A stretch of DNA of 64,000 bases from Escarpia spicata (GCA_963995525.1 OZ023210.1:1012482-1076481); one strand, 5' to 3'. Counted from the stretch's first letter, positions 12,113 to 23,709 are shown. Translations and numbers: made by a program. The notes: generated by a model from the sequence alone, not told the origin.

Positions 12113-12780
12113 CAACGAAGCAATGAATGTCATTGTCACAAAGGGCATTTCATTTGCAAGATTTACTGTTGTCGTGTGTATTTTGTGTTCCGGAAATGTG
12201 TTCGTGAAAGCCGTATACGTGCTAGAAAAACTACATCTACCCAGTTATGTATGCTTCGTGTGGTATCGCTGATTTACAGGTAGCGCATTTGGGAGCACTG
12301 GCTATAAGGTCTTTGTATAAACTAGTTACAAATCTGGCGTTTGTATTCAACTCAGAAACATGGATCATACAAAGCGAGATGTGACGTTATGTCATGTAAT
12401 TTATGCCCATTAGCTCAGCTTTATCACAAAAACACTACAATGTGTATTACGTCATCACCTTGTGGAACACGCGTTTACGTGATATTAGGGATGTTAAGTT
12501 ATGTGTCTCTCAGGCAACTATTGACCGTAGTAGTTGTGTTTATAAATATTCATTGGATTAGTGTCAGTAATTTTTCGAATTAAAATATCAGTGTGATTTC
12601 AAAAAATATATATTTTACATATAAATATTTGGTTATAATTTTTAATAATGTGCCTGAATGAAGTACACACACTAATCTAATAAACATTAGTAATCAAATA
12701 CATTTATGATATTAGTATGTGGTCCCATAGTAACATGCTTCAAAATACCGATGGCGTAAGCACATTTTTGTTAATAATGC
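12113..12780. other. No gene recognised
   Basis: AT-rich sequence with short open frames that have no motif. Confidence 0.5.
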
Positions 12781-12784
12781 AAAT

Positions 12785-13205
12785 GTATGCAATTACAGGC
12801 CTATCTCTCTCTTACCGCCAACAACGTTTTGGAGAAATTGGTATAAGACTCATTGTATGAGCTTCTGCGCAACACAATTTCTGGCAGCCAACACAGATTT
12901 GTGAGGCGTAGAAGAATAGTTTATATTCTAGCGTGTTACTTGAACTCCATTTCTGAATCTATTGACAACAAGAAGCTGGTTGATTCTGTTTATTTGGACT
13001 GCAGTAAAGCCTTTGATTCAGTGTGACACCCTTTGTTAATTCACAAGCTTAGATCATATGGTTATTCCAATCTATGCATTGAGTGGTTGCAGTCTTATCT
13101 TGTCAACATAAAACAACGCGTCGTCCTCAAAGGCAAAGCTTCTGACTGGAAACCGGTGTTGTCTGTTCAGGTTCACAAATCGGACCACTTCTATTTATTT
13201 TGTAT
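12785..13205 (+). pseudogene. LINE-M fragment, reverse transcriptase core
   Basis: In mixed frames it reads as 'YLDCSKAFDSV.HPLLIHKL' (motif A region, one in-frame stop at 13024) followed by 'SYGYSNLCIEWLQSYL' and 'RVVLKGKASDWKPVLS'. This is the usual order up to the GVPQGS loop, which is degraded to 'VQVHKSD'. The fragment stops at the TA microsatellite. The YADD box is missing. Confidence 0.75.
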
Positions 13206-13216
13206 TCTATATATAT

Positions 13217-13430
13217 ATATATATGACATTATTGTTATTTATTGTCTGTATATAATTTTATTCAATAAACTCAGAGGTTTTATATATATATATATATATA
13301 TAAATTATATATATATACATACGTATATATATATATATATATATATAAAACCACTGTGTTTATTGAATAAAATTATGTACATGACAATAAATAACATAAC
13401 TAAAAATAGCGTCATATATATATATATACA
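13217..13430. repeat. TA-flanked inverted repeat (fold-back)
   Basis: The left arm, about 13225-13292, and the right arm, about 13345-13415, are reverse complements: 'ttattcaataaac' on the left, 'gtttattgaataa' on the right, and 'gacattattg..' facing 'agcgtcat'. A TA-rich loop lies between them and TA tracts lie outside. The arrangement could be a small MITE or an inverted duplication with (TA)n. Confidence 0.8.
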
Positions 13431-14587
13431 TATATATATACACACACACACATATATATAATATATATATAATATTGAAGATTACACATATAAGCACACG
13501 AAAGTATAGTTACTTCAAAAAATAATGATAATAAAAATATATACAATAAATAAATATTATATAATAAGATGAGACAACATAAAAAGGTGATTAAGCTACT
13601 AAGATTATGTAAATTATTTATCTATACACATGATGCAATTACAATTACAACGTTTATGCAAAAACTACTTTGAAAATGTTAAGAAGAGAACTAACCATTT
13701 ACTTCCTGAGCAAGCAGACGAGTAAAAAAGAGATTTTACCTACTTAAAAAAAGTGTTTCGCTATTATCGCTCTTTGATAACAAAATAAAAAATTCCATCA
13801 TAAAGTGCACATAAAGTGTGATAATGTGATTAAATATATTTTTTGCTAAACGCCTTTCAGCTGAGGTAACCCACTTGTCTTCCGTTCGTTGTACGACGGC
13901 TGTCTTTCGTGGCCTATTGTTGTTGGAGAAACTGAGACGATAGTGGTGACTTTTAATGGCGTTGATAGATAGGACATACTGTTACTTTGTTAATTAAATT
14001 GAGTTAATTAGCAAGTTAACAAATAACAATTTAAATTAACCCGTGTCTGCTACCTGCCGAGTTGAGGAGAGTCTTTTTGTCTGGGAAATTAAGACGATGG
14101 TTACAATCCTTTAATTATATATACAGACATTCCTGAACATTGAGGCAAGCCTGTTGCAATGCAGTATGATTCGACTTTCACAGTTGTCCAGATTAAACAT
14201 TGCATGACCTCTCACTCTTCAACTTTCGTTGAACCAACACAGGGGGCAAACCGAACATTTACGTCAATGCATGACCTCTCACTCTTCATAATTATGAAAC
14301 CTTTGCAGTACTCTTCATTGGCACAATCAAGTCTTGCTCGCTGGGCTGCTGCGCAGATCAAAGCACGAACACCAATCACGCAATGATTGATTATGTTCCA
14401 CCTGCACTAGCTGAAATATGCCATACGTCCACTCTTCTAACTGCCAACTGCGCGAGTAGACAGACGTCCAGGTGTCATCGTCGTATTACAAAGTTGGTGG
14501 ACGTCATTGGCGTTGATTTGCATGCTCGTAGCACCGCTCAAACACAGACACTTGCATAACTGTCGTGTACCCGTGACCAGTCGACCG
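13431..14587. other. AT-rich spacer and receptor-1 upstream sequence
   Basis: No coding region recognised. Two short repeats of 'gcatgacctctcactctt' occur at 14202 and 14269. The sequence shared with the second receptor block begins at 14588. Confidence 0.5.
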
Positions 14588-15051
14588 TTTGCCTTCGTGA
14601 GGATTGAACGTTCGTCGTGGTGTCTGCGAAACGGGGAAGTTAGTGAAGACAATGTCAAGTCGACAGATATTCACGCATGCACAAGTGCGGTAGCCCGATT
14701 CGATCTTAGAAGACGTCGACAAATGTTGTGCACTTTACTGTAAACTGTACGAACATATACGTGCAAAATATTTACAATGCGTACACCGAGCTAATATTCA
14801 ACCAACACTTCCGAAAAGTGCAAGTCCAGACGTAACCTGCGGCACAGTATGAAGAATGAACGTAGACAAGGCAAACAATGACAATTTCTTGGCTCAACCT
14901 GCGTCGTATACATTTGAAATAGCACATATCACATAAAATTAGATGCAGAAAAAATTGTACTGATATCGACAATAACGATTTATCTGTAATACACGGTACT
15001 CAATTCAAATAATATCAATTGAACTATTTAACTCTGCCATTCTTTGTATTT

Positions 15052-15073
15052 ATGCACATGATTTTATTTTTAG
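15052..15073 (+). promoter_or_regulatory. Candidate 3' splice acceptor just upstream of receptor-1 start
   Basis: A T-rich tract ending in TTTTTAG at 15073 lies 10 bases before the ATG. The paralogue has the same T-rich tract and TAG at 61684, 18 bases before its ATG, while the bases between acceptor and ATG differ. This suggests a non-coding 5' exon upstream of a single coding exon. Confidence 0.5.
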
Positions 15074-15083
15074 TGGTCCAAAC

Positions 15084-16115
15084 ATGGATTCGTTCATCTC
15101 GCCAAGTTTTCGGCAGGAAGGTTTGAACGACTCTTTCATCAACTCCACTTTGCATCCAGTTGGTATGAATGTCAGCGAGGAGGCGAATAGTTTCTCCACC
15201 AATGTAATTGACGTAGAGAGTTTCTCCACCTTCCTTATGTGTGTGTTTGGTATACCAGGCAACCTGCTCATCCTCGCCGTGTACGCCTGCAAGATGACGT
15301 CATCCACCAGAGTATACATATTTGCTTTGGCCGTCGCTGATTTGGACGTTTGCGTTAGCGGAATGATCCTGACAAGATTCCCGCTTGACTTCATCAGCAT
15401 ACTGATTATTTCGTTCATCATGCGTACGTCAGCCGTGTTCTCCGCGTTTCTTCTGGCGTTCGTGTCGATAGAACGCCTGCTGGCGGTGTGGCGTCCTCAC
15501 ACGTTCAGTCTGAGTACACGACGGGCGAAGCGGGCGCTGGTCGTCATCGCTCTTACTGCCGCTCTCAGTGCTACTGTCTTAACAGTGGCACGAATCAACA
15601 AAAACAGACTGTTGCTTAGTGTGTTTTCAGCGGTTCTTATATTAACAAACGTCATGGTCATGATTGTTTGCTACTCGCTAATGGCACTGACGATGCTGAT
15701 GAAAGTCAGATCTGCTCACAGGAATGTTTGCGTCGCAAGTATGACACCTGTTCCGGGACCATCATCTGTTACTACTATCACGTATGAACTCACAAAGGGT
15801 ACAGCCACGGGTAATATCAACACCGGTAAAAAACACCCAGAGCTTGGTGGCAAAGCGACAACGGTGAAACAAACTAATGCATACAAAGGTGTGTCAGTAT
15901 TATGTATAATTACAGTAGTATTTTTAGCATGTTGGACACCGCGATGGCTGGCAGATGTTGGTTTTCGAGTCCCGGGAGATTTACAACGAGTGTTTTTCCT
16001 TAATTCCGTCGTCAATCCGTTCATCTACAGCGCCGTGAGCGGAATGTTTCGCGACGACTTCGGACAGTTCTACAGACAGATTTGTTCAAAGTTGGCGATA
16101 TGTCGCCACTGCTAG
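15084..16115 (+). CDS. Rhodopsin-class (class A) G-protein-coupled receptor, orphan, single coding exon (paralogue 1)
   Basis: This 343-residue protein should sit in the plasma membrane and couple an unknown extracellular ligand to G proteins. Seven hydrophobic segments are visible. TM1 carries GN (59-60), TM2 carries LAVAD with Asp86, and TM3 ends in E130-R131-L132, a variant of DRY. TM6 carries CWTP (283-286) and TM7 carries NPFIY (311-315). The N-terminus of about 45 residues has no signal peptide and has N-glycosylation sequons at Asn15, Asn20 and Asn29. The third intracellular loop is long (about 205-268, Ser/Thr-rich). There is no cysteine at the usual top-of-TM3 position, and the second extracellular loop is very short and cysteine-free, so the conserved class A disulfide appears absent. 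The ATG is favoured because it lies just after a conserved splice-acceptor-like site and matches the paralogue exactly. A polyadenylation signal lies at 16761. The ligand cannot be inferred. Confidence 0.93.
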   Translation: MDSFISPSFRQEGLNDSFINSTLHPVGMNVSEEANSFSTNVIDVESFSTFLMCVFGIPGNLLILAVYACKMTSSTRVYIFALAVADLDVCVSGMILTRFPLDFISILIISFIMRTSAVFSAFLLAFVSIERLLAVWRPHTFSLSTRRAKRALVVIALTAALSATVLTVARINKNRLLLSVFSAVLILTNVMVMIVCYSLMALTMLMKVRSAHRNVCVASMTPVPGPSSVTTITYELTKGTATGNINTGKKHPELGGKATTVKQTNAYKGVSVLCIITVVFLACWTPRWLADVGFRVPGDLQRVFFLNSVVNPFIYSAVSGMFRDDFGQFYRQICSKLAICRHC

Positions 16116-16760
16116 GTGTATGCTTCGACAAACACCGGTATCAAATGACGACGTGCCAGCCAGTGTTCATATCACATGGATTTTCTATGGTATTGAGATG
16201 GATATGTTTTGTCATTTACAAATTATTTGACGGGATGTTACATGGCGATGTAGGAGGCTGAATGTCTTTAATGGATATATCGTACTGTATTTAGATATGT
16301 TTCGACATTTATAAATGTGTATGTGGTATGTCACTATGTTGCTATTGATATGTTGACATTTACAACTGATGATATTATAGTGTATCAACAGGCGGATTAC
16401 CATTTTGTGTTTAAGTACGAATGTCTAGCTAGTGCATTGGTTTTGTCTAGACAATTTCATACATTTAGAAATGATGATGTACCGATGCTGCGTAGGTCAT
16501 TCCTATGACGGGATATTTTGGACTATTAGTTCTTTATGAACTGGTTAATTAGTTTCGAACATATAGTTCGTTTATTCTGTTGTGTGCATTGCGTAAATGT
16601 GGGCGAAGTTCAAATCATGAAAGTGGCGATGTCGACTTTGAATTTATTATTATACGTATTACTAATGTGGTCATACGAGTTGTATGCGCTATCGTTCTGA
16701 GGCTATGTTGTGTATATTAATTGAATCCTACATGGAAAGCTGTTGAATAATTCTACACTG

Positions 16761-16766
16761 AATAAA
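16761..16766 (+). terminator. Candidate polyadenylation signal of receptor 1
   Basis: AATAAA lies about 650 nt after the stop in a context conserved in the paralogue ('ttctacactgaataaa' at 63280-63295). Confidence 0.5.
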
Positions 16767-17412
16767 GGTAATCCCACTGTAAGAATATGTGCATTATTTC
16801 TGAATTGTGGCGTTCTACGTGAGACCATGTCATAGTTGCTCAGGCATATAACTCGATTGAACAGGTCAGCATGGGAGTGAAGTCTACATCGCTTTGAGTA
16901 GTTGCAAAGACAGGATACTGCGGTATCGAACTTACCTTTTACTCTTTGCTCTTTATTAATACTGTTTGAATAGCTATTGCATTTAAGAAATCACATTGTG
17001 GCTGCAATATGATACAGGACAAAAGTGTTTAGAGCGAGATGAGATGATAATCTATAGCACGAAATTATTGTTATGACAACGGGGCCCTTAATCAGGTTAT
17101 GTTTCGGGGCCTGGATTCTCTAATGACTTTCGAATTTCTTAGCGCCATTTTTATATACAAGTGACGTCAAAACAGCGCAAGCTTCGATTTTTTCGCAAGT
17201 GGTATTCTCGAAGCATTTACGATACGAATGTTAAAATTGAGACTCTACTGATCTTGTAAATATAATTTAGTTTTTACTTACGGTAGTTACGCCGTAGGCT
17301 TAGCCTTAGCTCTGGGTTTAACATTCTTTACTATTTATTATCTATATGATATAAAATGATATGGTTTTGGTCTATTATTTTCTACTAAATATGATAATAA
17401 TCTAACATAATT

Positions 17413-20400
17413 ATGTCACCATTATTCCTAATTGGTGTTTTCTGCTTGTCTTGTTCTGTTGTTGTAAGGGACATCCATTTTGTTTTATGCAAACCATTGA
17501 GATATAATCATTTTAATGTGCTTTTTCCTAATCACACTAAAATTCATCATTCTATTTCAATTTTGCATAGTCTGCCATGTCTTCATGTTTGTTATAATAG
17601 AAAGTTACTGCCAATCCCCCGCTCTACGCCTACATTGAAATTAGCAATAATTTTATTACTAGCAGGAGATGTAAGTCTCAATCCTGGGCCATCTGTTAGA
17701 CGACACATTCGGGTGGCCACTACAAATGTTCGATCTGTACGAGATAAGACAGCCTCACTTTGTGATTTATTAATTTCAAAGAAAATAAACATTCTAGCTG
17801 TAACTGAAACCTGGCTTAGACCACATGATACACATGCATGCATTGCTGACGTTTCCCCTTCTGGTTACACCTTTCACCATCGACCACGTTTAGTCGGCCG
17901 TGGAGGTGGTGTTGGCTTTTTTATATCACAGCAGTTCAAAGTTAAATTACATTCTAACCCTGAATACTCTAGTTTTGAGTCCATCTTTGCTGAAATTTCA
18001 GATTCTTCTTTCTCCGCACACTTTGTTTGTATCTATCGCCCTCCAGGACATCCTGCCAATTTCTTTGAAGACTTTCAGGATATGTTGGAAAATCTGGCAG
18101 TCATTCACTCAGAATTTTATATTCTTGGTGATTTTAATCTACATTTGGATATACCTTCTTCAACTACAACTACGTTTGATGATATTCTGGCATCATTTGA
18201 TTTGAAACAACATGTTACCTTTTCGACACATATACATGGCCATTGGCTTGACCTCTTGATAACCCGTTCAACTTGTAATAATATCCAAGCACCTACTGTT
18301 TCAGATGGGTTATCAGACCACCATACTGTCATTGCCAATATTAATGGTTCTATAGCCCCTTTACAATCGAAACACAATGTGTCTTACAGAGCCATTCATA
18401 GGATTGACATTACAGCTTTAATGGCTGATATCCTTATATCTGACCTTATCACAGATCCAAAAAAACATCTATCTGACTTATATAAACAGTACTGTCAAGT
18501 ACTCAATGCACTACTTGACAAACATGCACCTATAAAATCCAAATGGGTGTCAGAAAAGCCACCGGCTCCATGGATGACTTCTGAAATTATACTATCTAAA
18601 AGGCGTCGTCGTTATTTAGAGCGTGTATGGCGCAAATCACGCTCGACATTAGATAGATCGCGTTATTCTAAGCAATGTCACCTCTGTAACAGACAAATGG
18701 CTAAAGCTAAATCAGATTATTTTACAGATATGGTCATAAATAAGTCTGATAATCCGCGTCAGTTATGGAACTGCATCAATAACATTCTACACAGACGGCC
18801 TACTCCATCATTACCTGATCATATGTCAATTAAGTCTCTATGTGATTCGTTCTCTAGTCACTTCAAGGATAAAATCAGTATCATTCGTTCTGCTTTCCCA
18901 CATCATAATATAAGTAATGTCAGTGTGGACTTTCCACAAGTAAATTCTCAACTTGTATCATTTGAACCTGCAACAGTTGATGAAGTTAGGAAAATAATTA
19001 TGTCCTCCCCAAATAAATCTTGTGCACTTGATCCATTTCCAACAATGCTGCTAAAAGCATGTCTCGATACACTAATTGGACCTATAACAAATATTATAAA
19101 TGCATCACTTTTCTCTGGCTGTTTTCCTGATGATTTTAAATACGCCCATGTCACACCACTTCTTAAGAAGTCATCTCTGCCTAAGCAAGACCTAAACAGT
19201 TATAGACCTATTTCTAATCTCAGCTTCATTTCCAAAATACTAGAAAAGGTTGTAGCAAGTCGTCTAAGGTCTCACATTAGCACAAATGTGTTAACTAATG
19301 TGTCACAATCAGCATATAAACAGTTTCATTCAACAGAGACTGCCCTTTTAAAGGTTCATAATGACATTACCTTGAACATTAATAATGGTAAAGTGACTGC
19401 ACTTACCTTACTAGATCTCTCTGCCGCGTTTGACACGATTGATCACAGCATTCTCATTGAACGCCTATTAAAGTGGTACGGCATATCTGGCACAGCTCTA
19501 AGCTGGTTTTCTTCGTATCTAACTGATAGATACCAAACTATAAAGATTGGGAACTGCTTTTCAGCTGCACTGCCGGCTTTATTTGGTGTTCCCCAGGGTT
19601 CTGTTCTTGGGTCTTTGCTTTTTACTCTTTACACCACGCCACTAAGCTCTGTTATACAAAAACATAACTTAGATCATCATCTTTATGCTGATGACACTCA
19701 GATTTACATTTCGTTGGCTACCCCGGATACAAATCGCTCCCTTAACCAACTTAGTGATTGCCTTCAAGATATCTTCCATTGGATGACTGACAGCAAGTTG
19801 AAATTAAATGCAAATAAAACTGAATTGATCATTATTGGTACTCGAATGCAGTGTTGTAAACTGGATGGTTTTTTCCCTACGCGTATTTTGAATCAGTACA
19901 TCACGCCAGCAACCTCGGTGCATAATCTAGGAGTAATCTTCGATAGAAACTTCAATTTCCGACAACATATATCTCAAACATGTCGCTGCTGTTTTTATCA
20001 TATTCGTGATCTTCGCCGTATTCGCCGGTATATGTCATTTTCTGTTGCTAAGACTATTGCAACAGCGCTTGTTAGCAGCAGAATTGACTATTGCAATTCC
20101 CTCCTTTATAATATCGCTAGCAATGATATAACAAAACTTCAGCGTGTCCAAAATTGTCTAGCAAGAGTAGTTACAAGATCTCCTCGTTTTTCTCGCTCTG
20201 TGCCACTTTTGAAGTCTTTACATTGGCTTCCTGTACGATATCGTATACTTTTTAAGATCTGTACCATTACATATCAGGCACTGTCCAATAAGCAACCATC
20301 TTATTTGCATTTATTGCTTACTCCTGTAAGAAAATCTATCCAGCTTCGATCATCTAGTTCTGACCTACTTTTTGTTCCTAGAGCCAACACTAACATTGGA

Positions 20401-20532
20401 ACTAGGGCTTTTTCTGTTGCTGCACCAACTCTTTGGAATATGCTTCCTCTTAGTGTTAGATCAGTTGAAAATATTACAAAATTCCGTCGTCATTTAAAAA
20501 CGTATCTTTACAACCTTGCTTATCCACCTTAG
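17413..20532 (+). CDS. Non-LTR retrotransposon endonuclease / reverse transcriptase with N-terminal 2A-like motif
   Basis: This 1039-residue ORF is unbroken. Residues 1-84 form a hydrophobic, poorly conserved leader ending 'LAIILLLA'. Residues 85-93 are GDVSLNPGP, the core of a 2A ribosome-skipping motif (usual form D-V/I-E-x-N-P-G-P; Ser replaces Glu here). An APE-type endonuclease follows (about 98-315), with 'TTNVRSV', 'AVTETWL', 'GRGGGVGFF', 'IYRPPG', 'GDFNLHLD' and 'SDHHTV'. The RT (about 510-800) shows 'SYRPISNLSFISKILEKVV', 'SAYKQFHSTETALL', 'LLDLSAAFDTIDHSIL' (motif A), 'GVPQGSVLGSLLF' (motif B) and 'HLYADDTQIYI' (motif C). The C-terminal tail has 'LHWLPVRYRI' and 'LWNMLPLSVRS'. The family nicks target DNA and primes cDNA synthesis from it. 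All catalytic motifs are intact, so the copy is young and possibly active. It resembles CR1/L2-group elements. Confidence 0.95.
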   Translation: MSPLFLIGVFCLSCSVVVRDIHFVLCKPLRYNHFNVLFPNHTKIHHSISILHSLPCLHVCYNRKLLPIPRSTPTLKLAIILLLAGDVSLNPGPSVRRHIRVATTNVRSVRDKTASLCDLLISKKINILAVTETWLRPHDTHACIADVSPSGYTFHHRPRLVGRGGGVGFFISQQFKVKLHSNPEYSSFESIFAEISDSSFSAHFVCIYRPPGHPANFFEDFQDMLENLAVIHSEFYILGDFNLHLDIPSSTTTTFDDILASFDLKQHVTFSTHIHGHWLDLLITRSTCNNIQAPTVSDGLSDHHTVIANINGSIAPLQSKHNVSYRAIHRIDITALMADILISDLITDPKKHLSDLYKQYCQVLNALLDKHAPIKSKWVSEKPPAPWMTSEIILSKRRRRYLERVWRKSRSTLDRSRYSKQCHLCNRQMAKAKSDYFTDMVINKSDNPRQLWNCINNILHRRPTPSLPDHMSIKSLCDSFSSHFKDKISIIRSAFPHHNISNVSVDFPQVNSQLVSFEPATVDEVRKIIMSSPNKSCALDPFPTMLLKACLDTLIGPITNIINASLFSGCFPDDFKYAHVTPLLKKSSLPKQDLNSYRPISNLSFISKILEKVVASRLRSHISTNVLTNVSQSAYKQFHSTETALLKVHNDITLNINNGKVTALTLLDLSAAFDTIDHSILIERLLKWYGISGTALSWFSSYLTDRYQTIKIGNCFSAALPALFGVPQGSVLGSLLFTLYTTPLSSVIQKHNLDHHLYADDTQIYISLATPDTNRSLNQLSDCLQDIFHWMTDSKLKLNANKTELIIIGTRMQCCKLDGFFPTRILNQYITPATSVHNLGVIFDRNFNFRQHISQTCRCCFYHIRDLRRIRRYMSFSVAKTIATALVSSRIDYCNSLLYNIASNDITKLQRVQNCLARVVTRSPRFSRSVPLLKSLHWLPVRYRILFKICTITYQALSNKQPSYLHLLLTPVRKSIQLRSSSSDLLFVPRANTNIGTRAFSVAAPTLWNMLPLSVRSVENITKFRRHLKTYLYNLAYPP
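17665..17691 (+). promoter_or_regulatory. 2A-like ribosome-skipping motif within LINE-L ORF
   Basis: GDVSLNPGP is encoded here, directly after a hydrophobic run as in other 2A peptides. Such motifs are known at the N-terminus of APE-type LINEs in several marine invertebrates. Skipping would release the first 92 residues as a separate peptide and start the EN-RT product at Pro93. Activity of the Ser variant is unproven. Confidence 0.7.
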
Positions 20533-20699
20533 CTCCCTAGCGCCTTGACCCATCTGTTGACAACTGGAAAACTACTTATGGACTTTGAGATTGACCAACC
20601 CTTTTGTTTTGATGCGCCTCTGAGCTTGGTTTCCAAGGATTTAGGCGCAATAGAAGTTATCTTATCTTATCTTATATTTCACCGTAAAGTTACGCCATC

Positions 20700-21438
20700 G
20701 CAAACTGTTTTTTGACGTTCGTGGTACTGGGGTCAGATGGCGATTTCTCCGTTATCTAATGTTACAACGTCGACAAAATGCATTAGTAAATTGTGTGTGA
20801 TTCAATTACACTGATGTGTCTTTGTCAATTTTTATTGACCGCTGTAATTGCATAAATATTGTATTTGAAAGTGGCCGTCTCGCCTACGCTAACCAAGGCA
20901 AAATTCCTTTTAAAAAATAAACAAACGGGACCAGCCAATAAATGGGACCGATTAATAATTCACCGCAGTAATTTATAGATTGATTGCGTGTTGTACCAGT
21001 ATTTATTTTTAACGTATATCAACACCAGAAAACACAATTTCTATTAAAAAAAATACGACAGTATTACATGCATGAATCCGATGGCATGAAAATATGTATA
21101 TTCCAAAACAAAATGACACTATAATTATATTTATATACAAAATAGTCTAAACCTGGATACGCTAATACAATAAATATTACCATAGGATACAGTTGTGCGG
21201 ATGGTTGCAAACTAGTAATACAATAAATATATTGGGGGTTTTGCCAATTTCATATATGAATGATGTTGTTCCTCCACATCTGCATAAAACCTAATGGGTA
21301 CCTAGGCTCGGGTCTTACTTTCAGCGAAATGCTGCTTGGGAAATGCTATATCGAATGCACCAATATTATGACAATACTTGATTGATTGCACCATTTATTC
21401 AAGCTTTGGTAATTATATCCAAAACAAACATGCACCAT

Positions 21439-21470
<32 letters not shown>

Positions 21471-22715
21471 CATGTAACATTATAATTATATACAGGTATA
21501 TATACATAGTATATACATATATATTATATATATTTAATATAAATGTATATATATATATATATATAATATATGTATACATGTTTGACTACAGCTACGTTTT
21601 TGTTTAAAAAATTACATTTGTGAATATAATGTGAGTATACCTATAGTGTTGACATAAGTTTCGTGTTAAAAAAGTGCATATACAGTAAACTTAAGATATA
21701 ACAAATTCGTTTAAAATGAATGGCCCTTGTACTGAATAAATAAATTGATCCCATTTTGTTACTGTACGCTAAATTTAAGATGCTACGAATTTCTGATATA
21801 ACAAATAAATTGACCACTCCCGAGCAATTAATTATATATCCACGGTTTACTGTGCGAGGTAATTGCGTTTTTTATTTTCCAAAAAATTTGGATTTTTAAA
21901 CAGCATCTAGTATTTGCATATGCGCTACTCGTATGTATTGCCAAACTAGCAATCATAGTTACGGAGAAATAAATTGAGTCTGTTTTAAGTAATCCTGAAT
22001 GGAAGATAGTTCTGGCCATGACAATTACAGGCAAATCTATACAAAACAATTATTATTGTCCATGTTTGGCACATCCTATTTTCCAGGTGCCAATTGTCTA
22101 ATTTCTTTTCTCGCCAAACCGACTTACTGACAGAAAACATATATTTTTACCTTGTAGTCATTTTATAAATTGGAACAACTGAAATCAGTATAGAGAAGAT
22201 TGATAACATACTGCTTTTACCAGTGTATCTTAGAGTACAAGGCAATTCGTCTTATATAGTTTACAAAGCGAATGATCTGCATCATACAAATATTTACATA
22301 ATTTATTTTGAAAAATAAATACTATTGTTAACTATTTATGAAAACAATGAATTTAATGAAAAGTATTACAATAATTTTAGATGTAAAAAAACAAGAAACT
22401 TGCCTGCATAATGAAATATCAGTACACGAATATAAGATATTATTTATTATTAATATTTCATAGAATAGTAGTATTCTAGTCAAGGTATTTGGTGTAGCAA
22501 TTGATGTGATGTGAATTTATGATGGTCTTCTTGGTGTCCATTGCATGTCCTAGTTTCAATGTATTCTTGAGACATTGCAAACAGAATAAACGCACATCCA
22601 CACATACGCTTGAAGAACGTGATGTTAATTGAATCAAATGTTGATCACGATGTCATTGCACCACCACATGGAGCAGCGCAGGCTATAGTCAATGAGCCAA
22701 GCCTGCAAATTTTGA
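20700..22715. other. AT-rich spacer with (TA)n tracts, no gene recognised
   Basis: TA repeats occur at about 21437-21472 and 21535-21572. No coding or repeat-end signal is recognised elsewhere. Confidence 0.5.
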
Positions 22716-22928
22716 AGTTGACTCTCAAATTGAGGGACTAATTTCCACTATGGATTTCAGTTACACCAATATCTGAGGTGTCCGAAATTGGGTGATGGAC
22801 TTTTCAGAAGCGTAGCTTATTACCTTTTTGGACGCCATCTTTAGACATGGCTGCCATTTTCAAGTGGAAATTGAGCTATTCAAAACTCGTGTCTTACAGC
22901 GAAATTTACTGATTGGATTTTAAAGTTG
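22716..22928 (+). repeat. Left arm of a ~210-bp inverted repeat flanking the satellite region
   Basis: The sequence from 'attgagggactaatt' through 'ctgaggtgtcc', 'cagaagcgtagcttattacc' and 'ctgattggat' is the reverse complement of 28653-28856. I estimate 80% or more identity by eye. The arms face each other across about 5.7 kb. Confidence 0.85.
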
Positions 22929-23709
22929 TCGTAATAAAATGGTGAGTACGGCAAAACTCATAAAATCTTTCTATTATTATTAGTGGCAAAAATATAGGGG
23001 GAAATGTCAAGCAAAAAAATGAATTTTTTCCACACAATTTTTTTTACTTCAGTTTTAGTAATGTTTTAATGACATGTATGATTCATGTTTTACTTTCTTA
23101 TGAAACTATATGCAATTTGCTACATTTTTGTCATTTCAAATATCTTCTGTACTGCTTCTGTATGCTGTAGGCACATCAAAACATAAACGTACCCCATCTG
23201 GTATCTGAGACTTCATTTCCCTCTTACGGCAAAACGGCATGGCAGATTTGCATGACATTTTGTGTGAATACGTAGACGTATAGGTTTTATGCACTTGTAA
23301 TGTCAGCCACAGAATAGTAAGTTTATGCATGCGATTTATTAACCTAATAACTACTTCAGAAACCATGCCAACCATTAGCCTATACATATTATGCATAAAC
23401 TTCTGCCTTCGAATATATAAATTCACGAAAATATGTAAATCAGATTATGTGATAAGCAATTATGTATTGCTATGCACATAATCTATTTCCAAACGTGTGG
23501 CTATAAAACATGGCCCAATAATACCTTTAAAGGTTTATTAATTTTAATCGCCCTTTTTATGAGCCTGGGCTTCCGCCAGTTGTTACATTAGGTAACTAGC
23601 CGCATCGCCTAGTTAACTAAAAAATATTCCAAGACATCTTGTATGTAAAACACATAGAGAATGCCTCAGAAAATGTTTAACTGATAAATTAATAATGTTA
23701 CTGTTGTGC

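Larger units (their letters stand above)
14588..17125 (+). repeat. Duplicated receptor block, copy 1 (5' and main part)
   Basis: From 'tttgccttcgtgagga' at 14588 the sequence matches 61297 onward through the 5' flank, coding region and 3' UTR. Indels include about 90 bp present only here near 14750-14840 and about 170 bp near 16880-17080. Similarity ends near 17125. The continuation of copy 2 (63450-63840) is found instead at 29630-30050. Confidence 0.85.
17294..20687 (+). mobile_element. LINE-L, apparently complete non-LTR retrotransposon
   Basis: The element comprises a short 5' leader, an intact ORF (17413-20532) and a 3' UTR of about 130 bp ending in (TTATC)n at 20657-20676. The flanks share 'agttacgcc' (17285-17293 and 20688-20696), and the similarity extends imperfectly a few bases leftward, so this may be a target-site duplication. 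The boundaries given follow that reading and could be off by tens of bases. No separate ORF1 is visible. Confidence 0.7.

Noticed and set aside
15050..15421. Minus-strand ORFs over the receptors (also 15716-16024, 61681-62040, 62335-62643)
   Set aside because: They are antisense shadows of the receptor coding frames; both paralogues show them at the same place simply because the sense strand is conserved.
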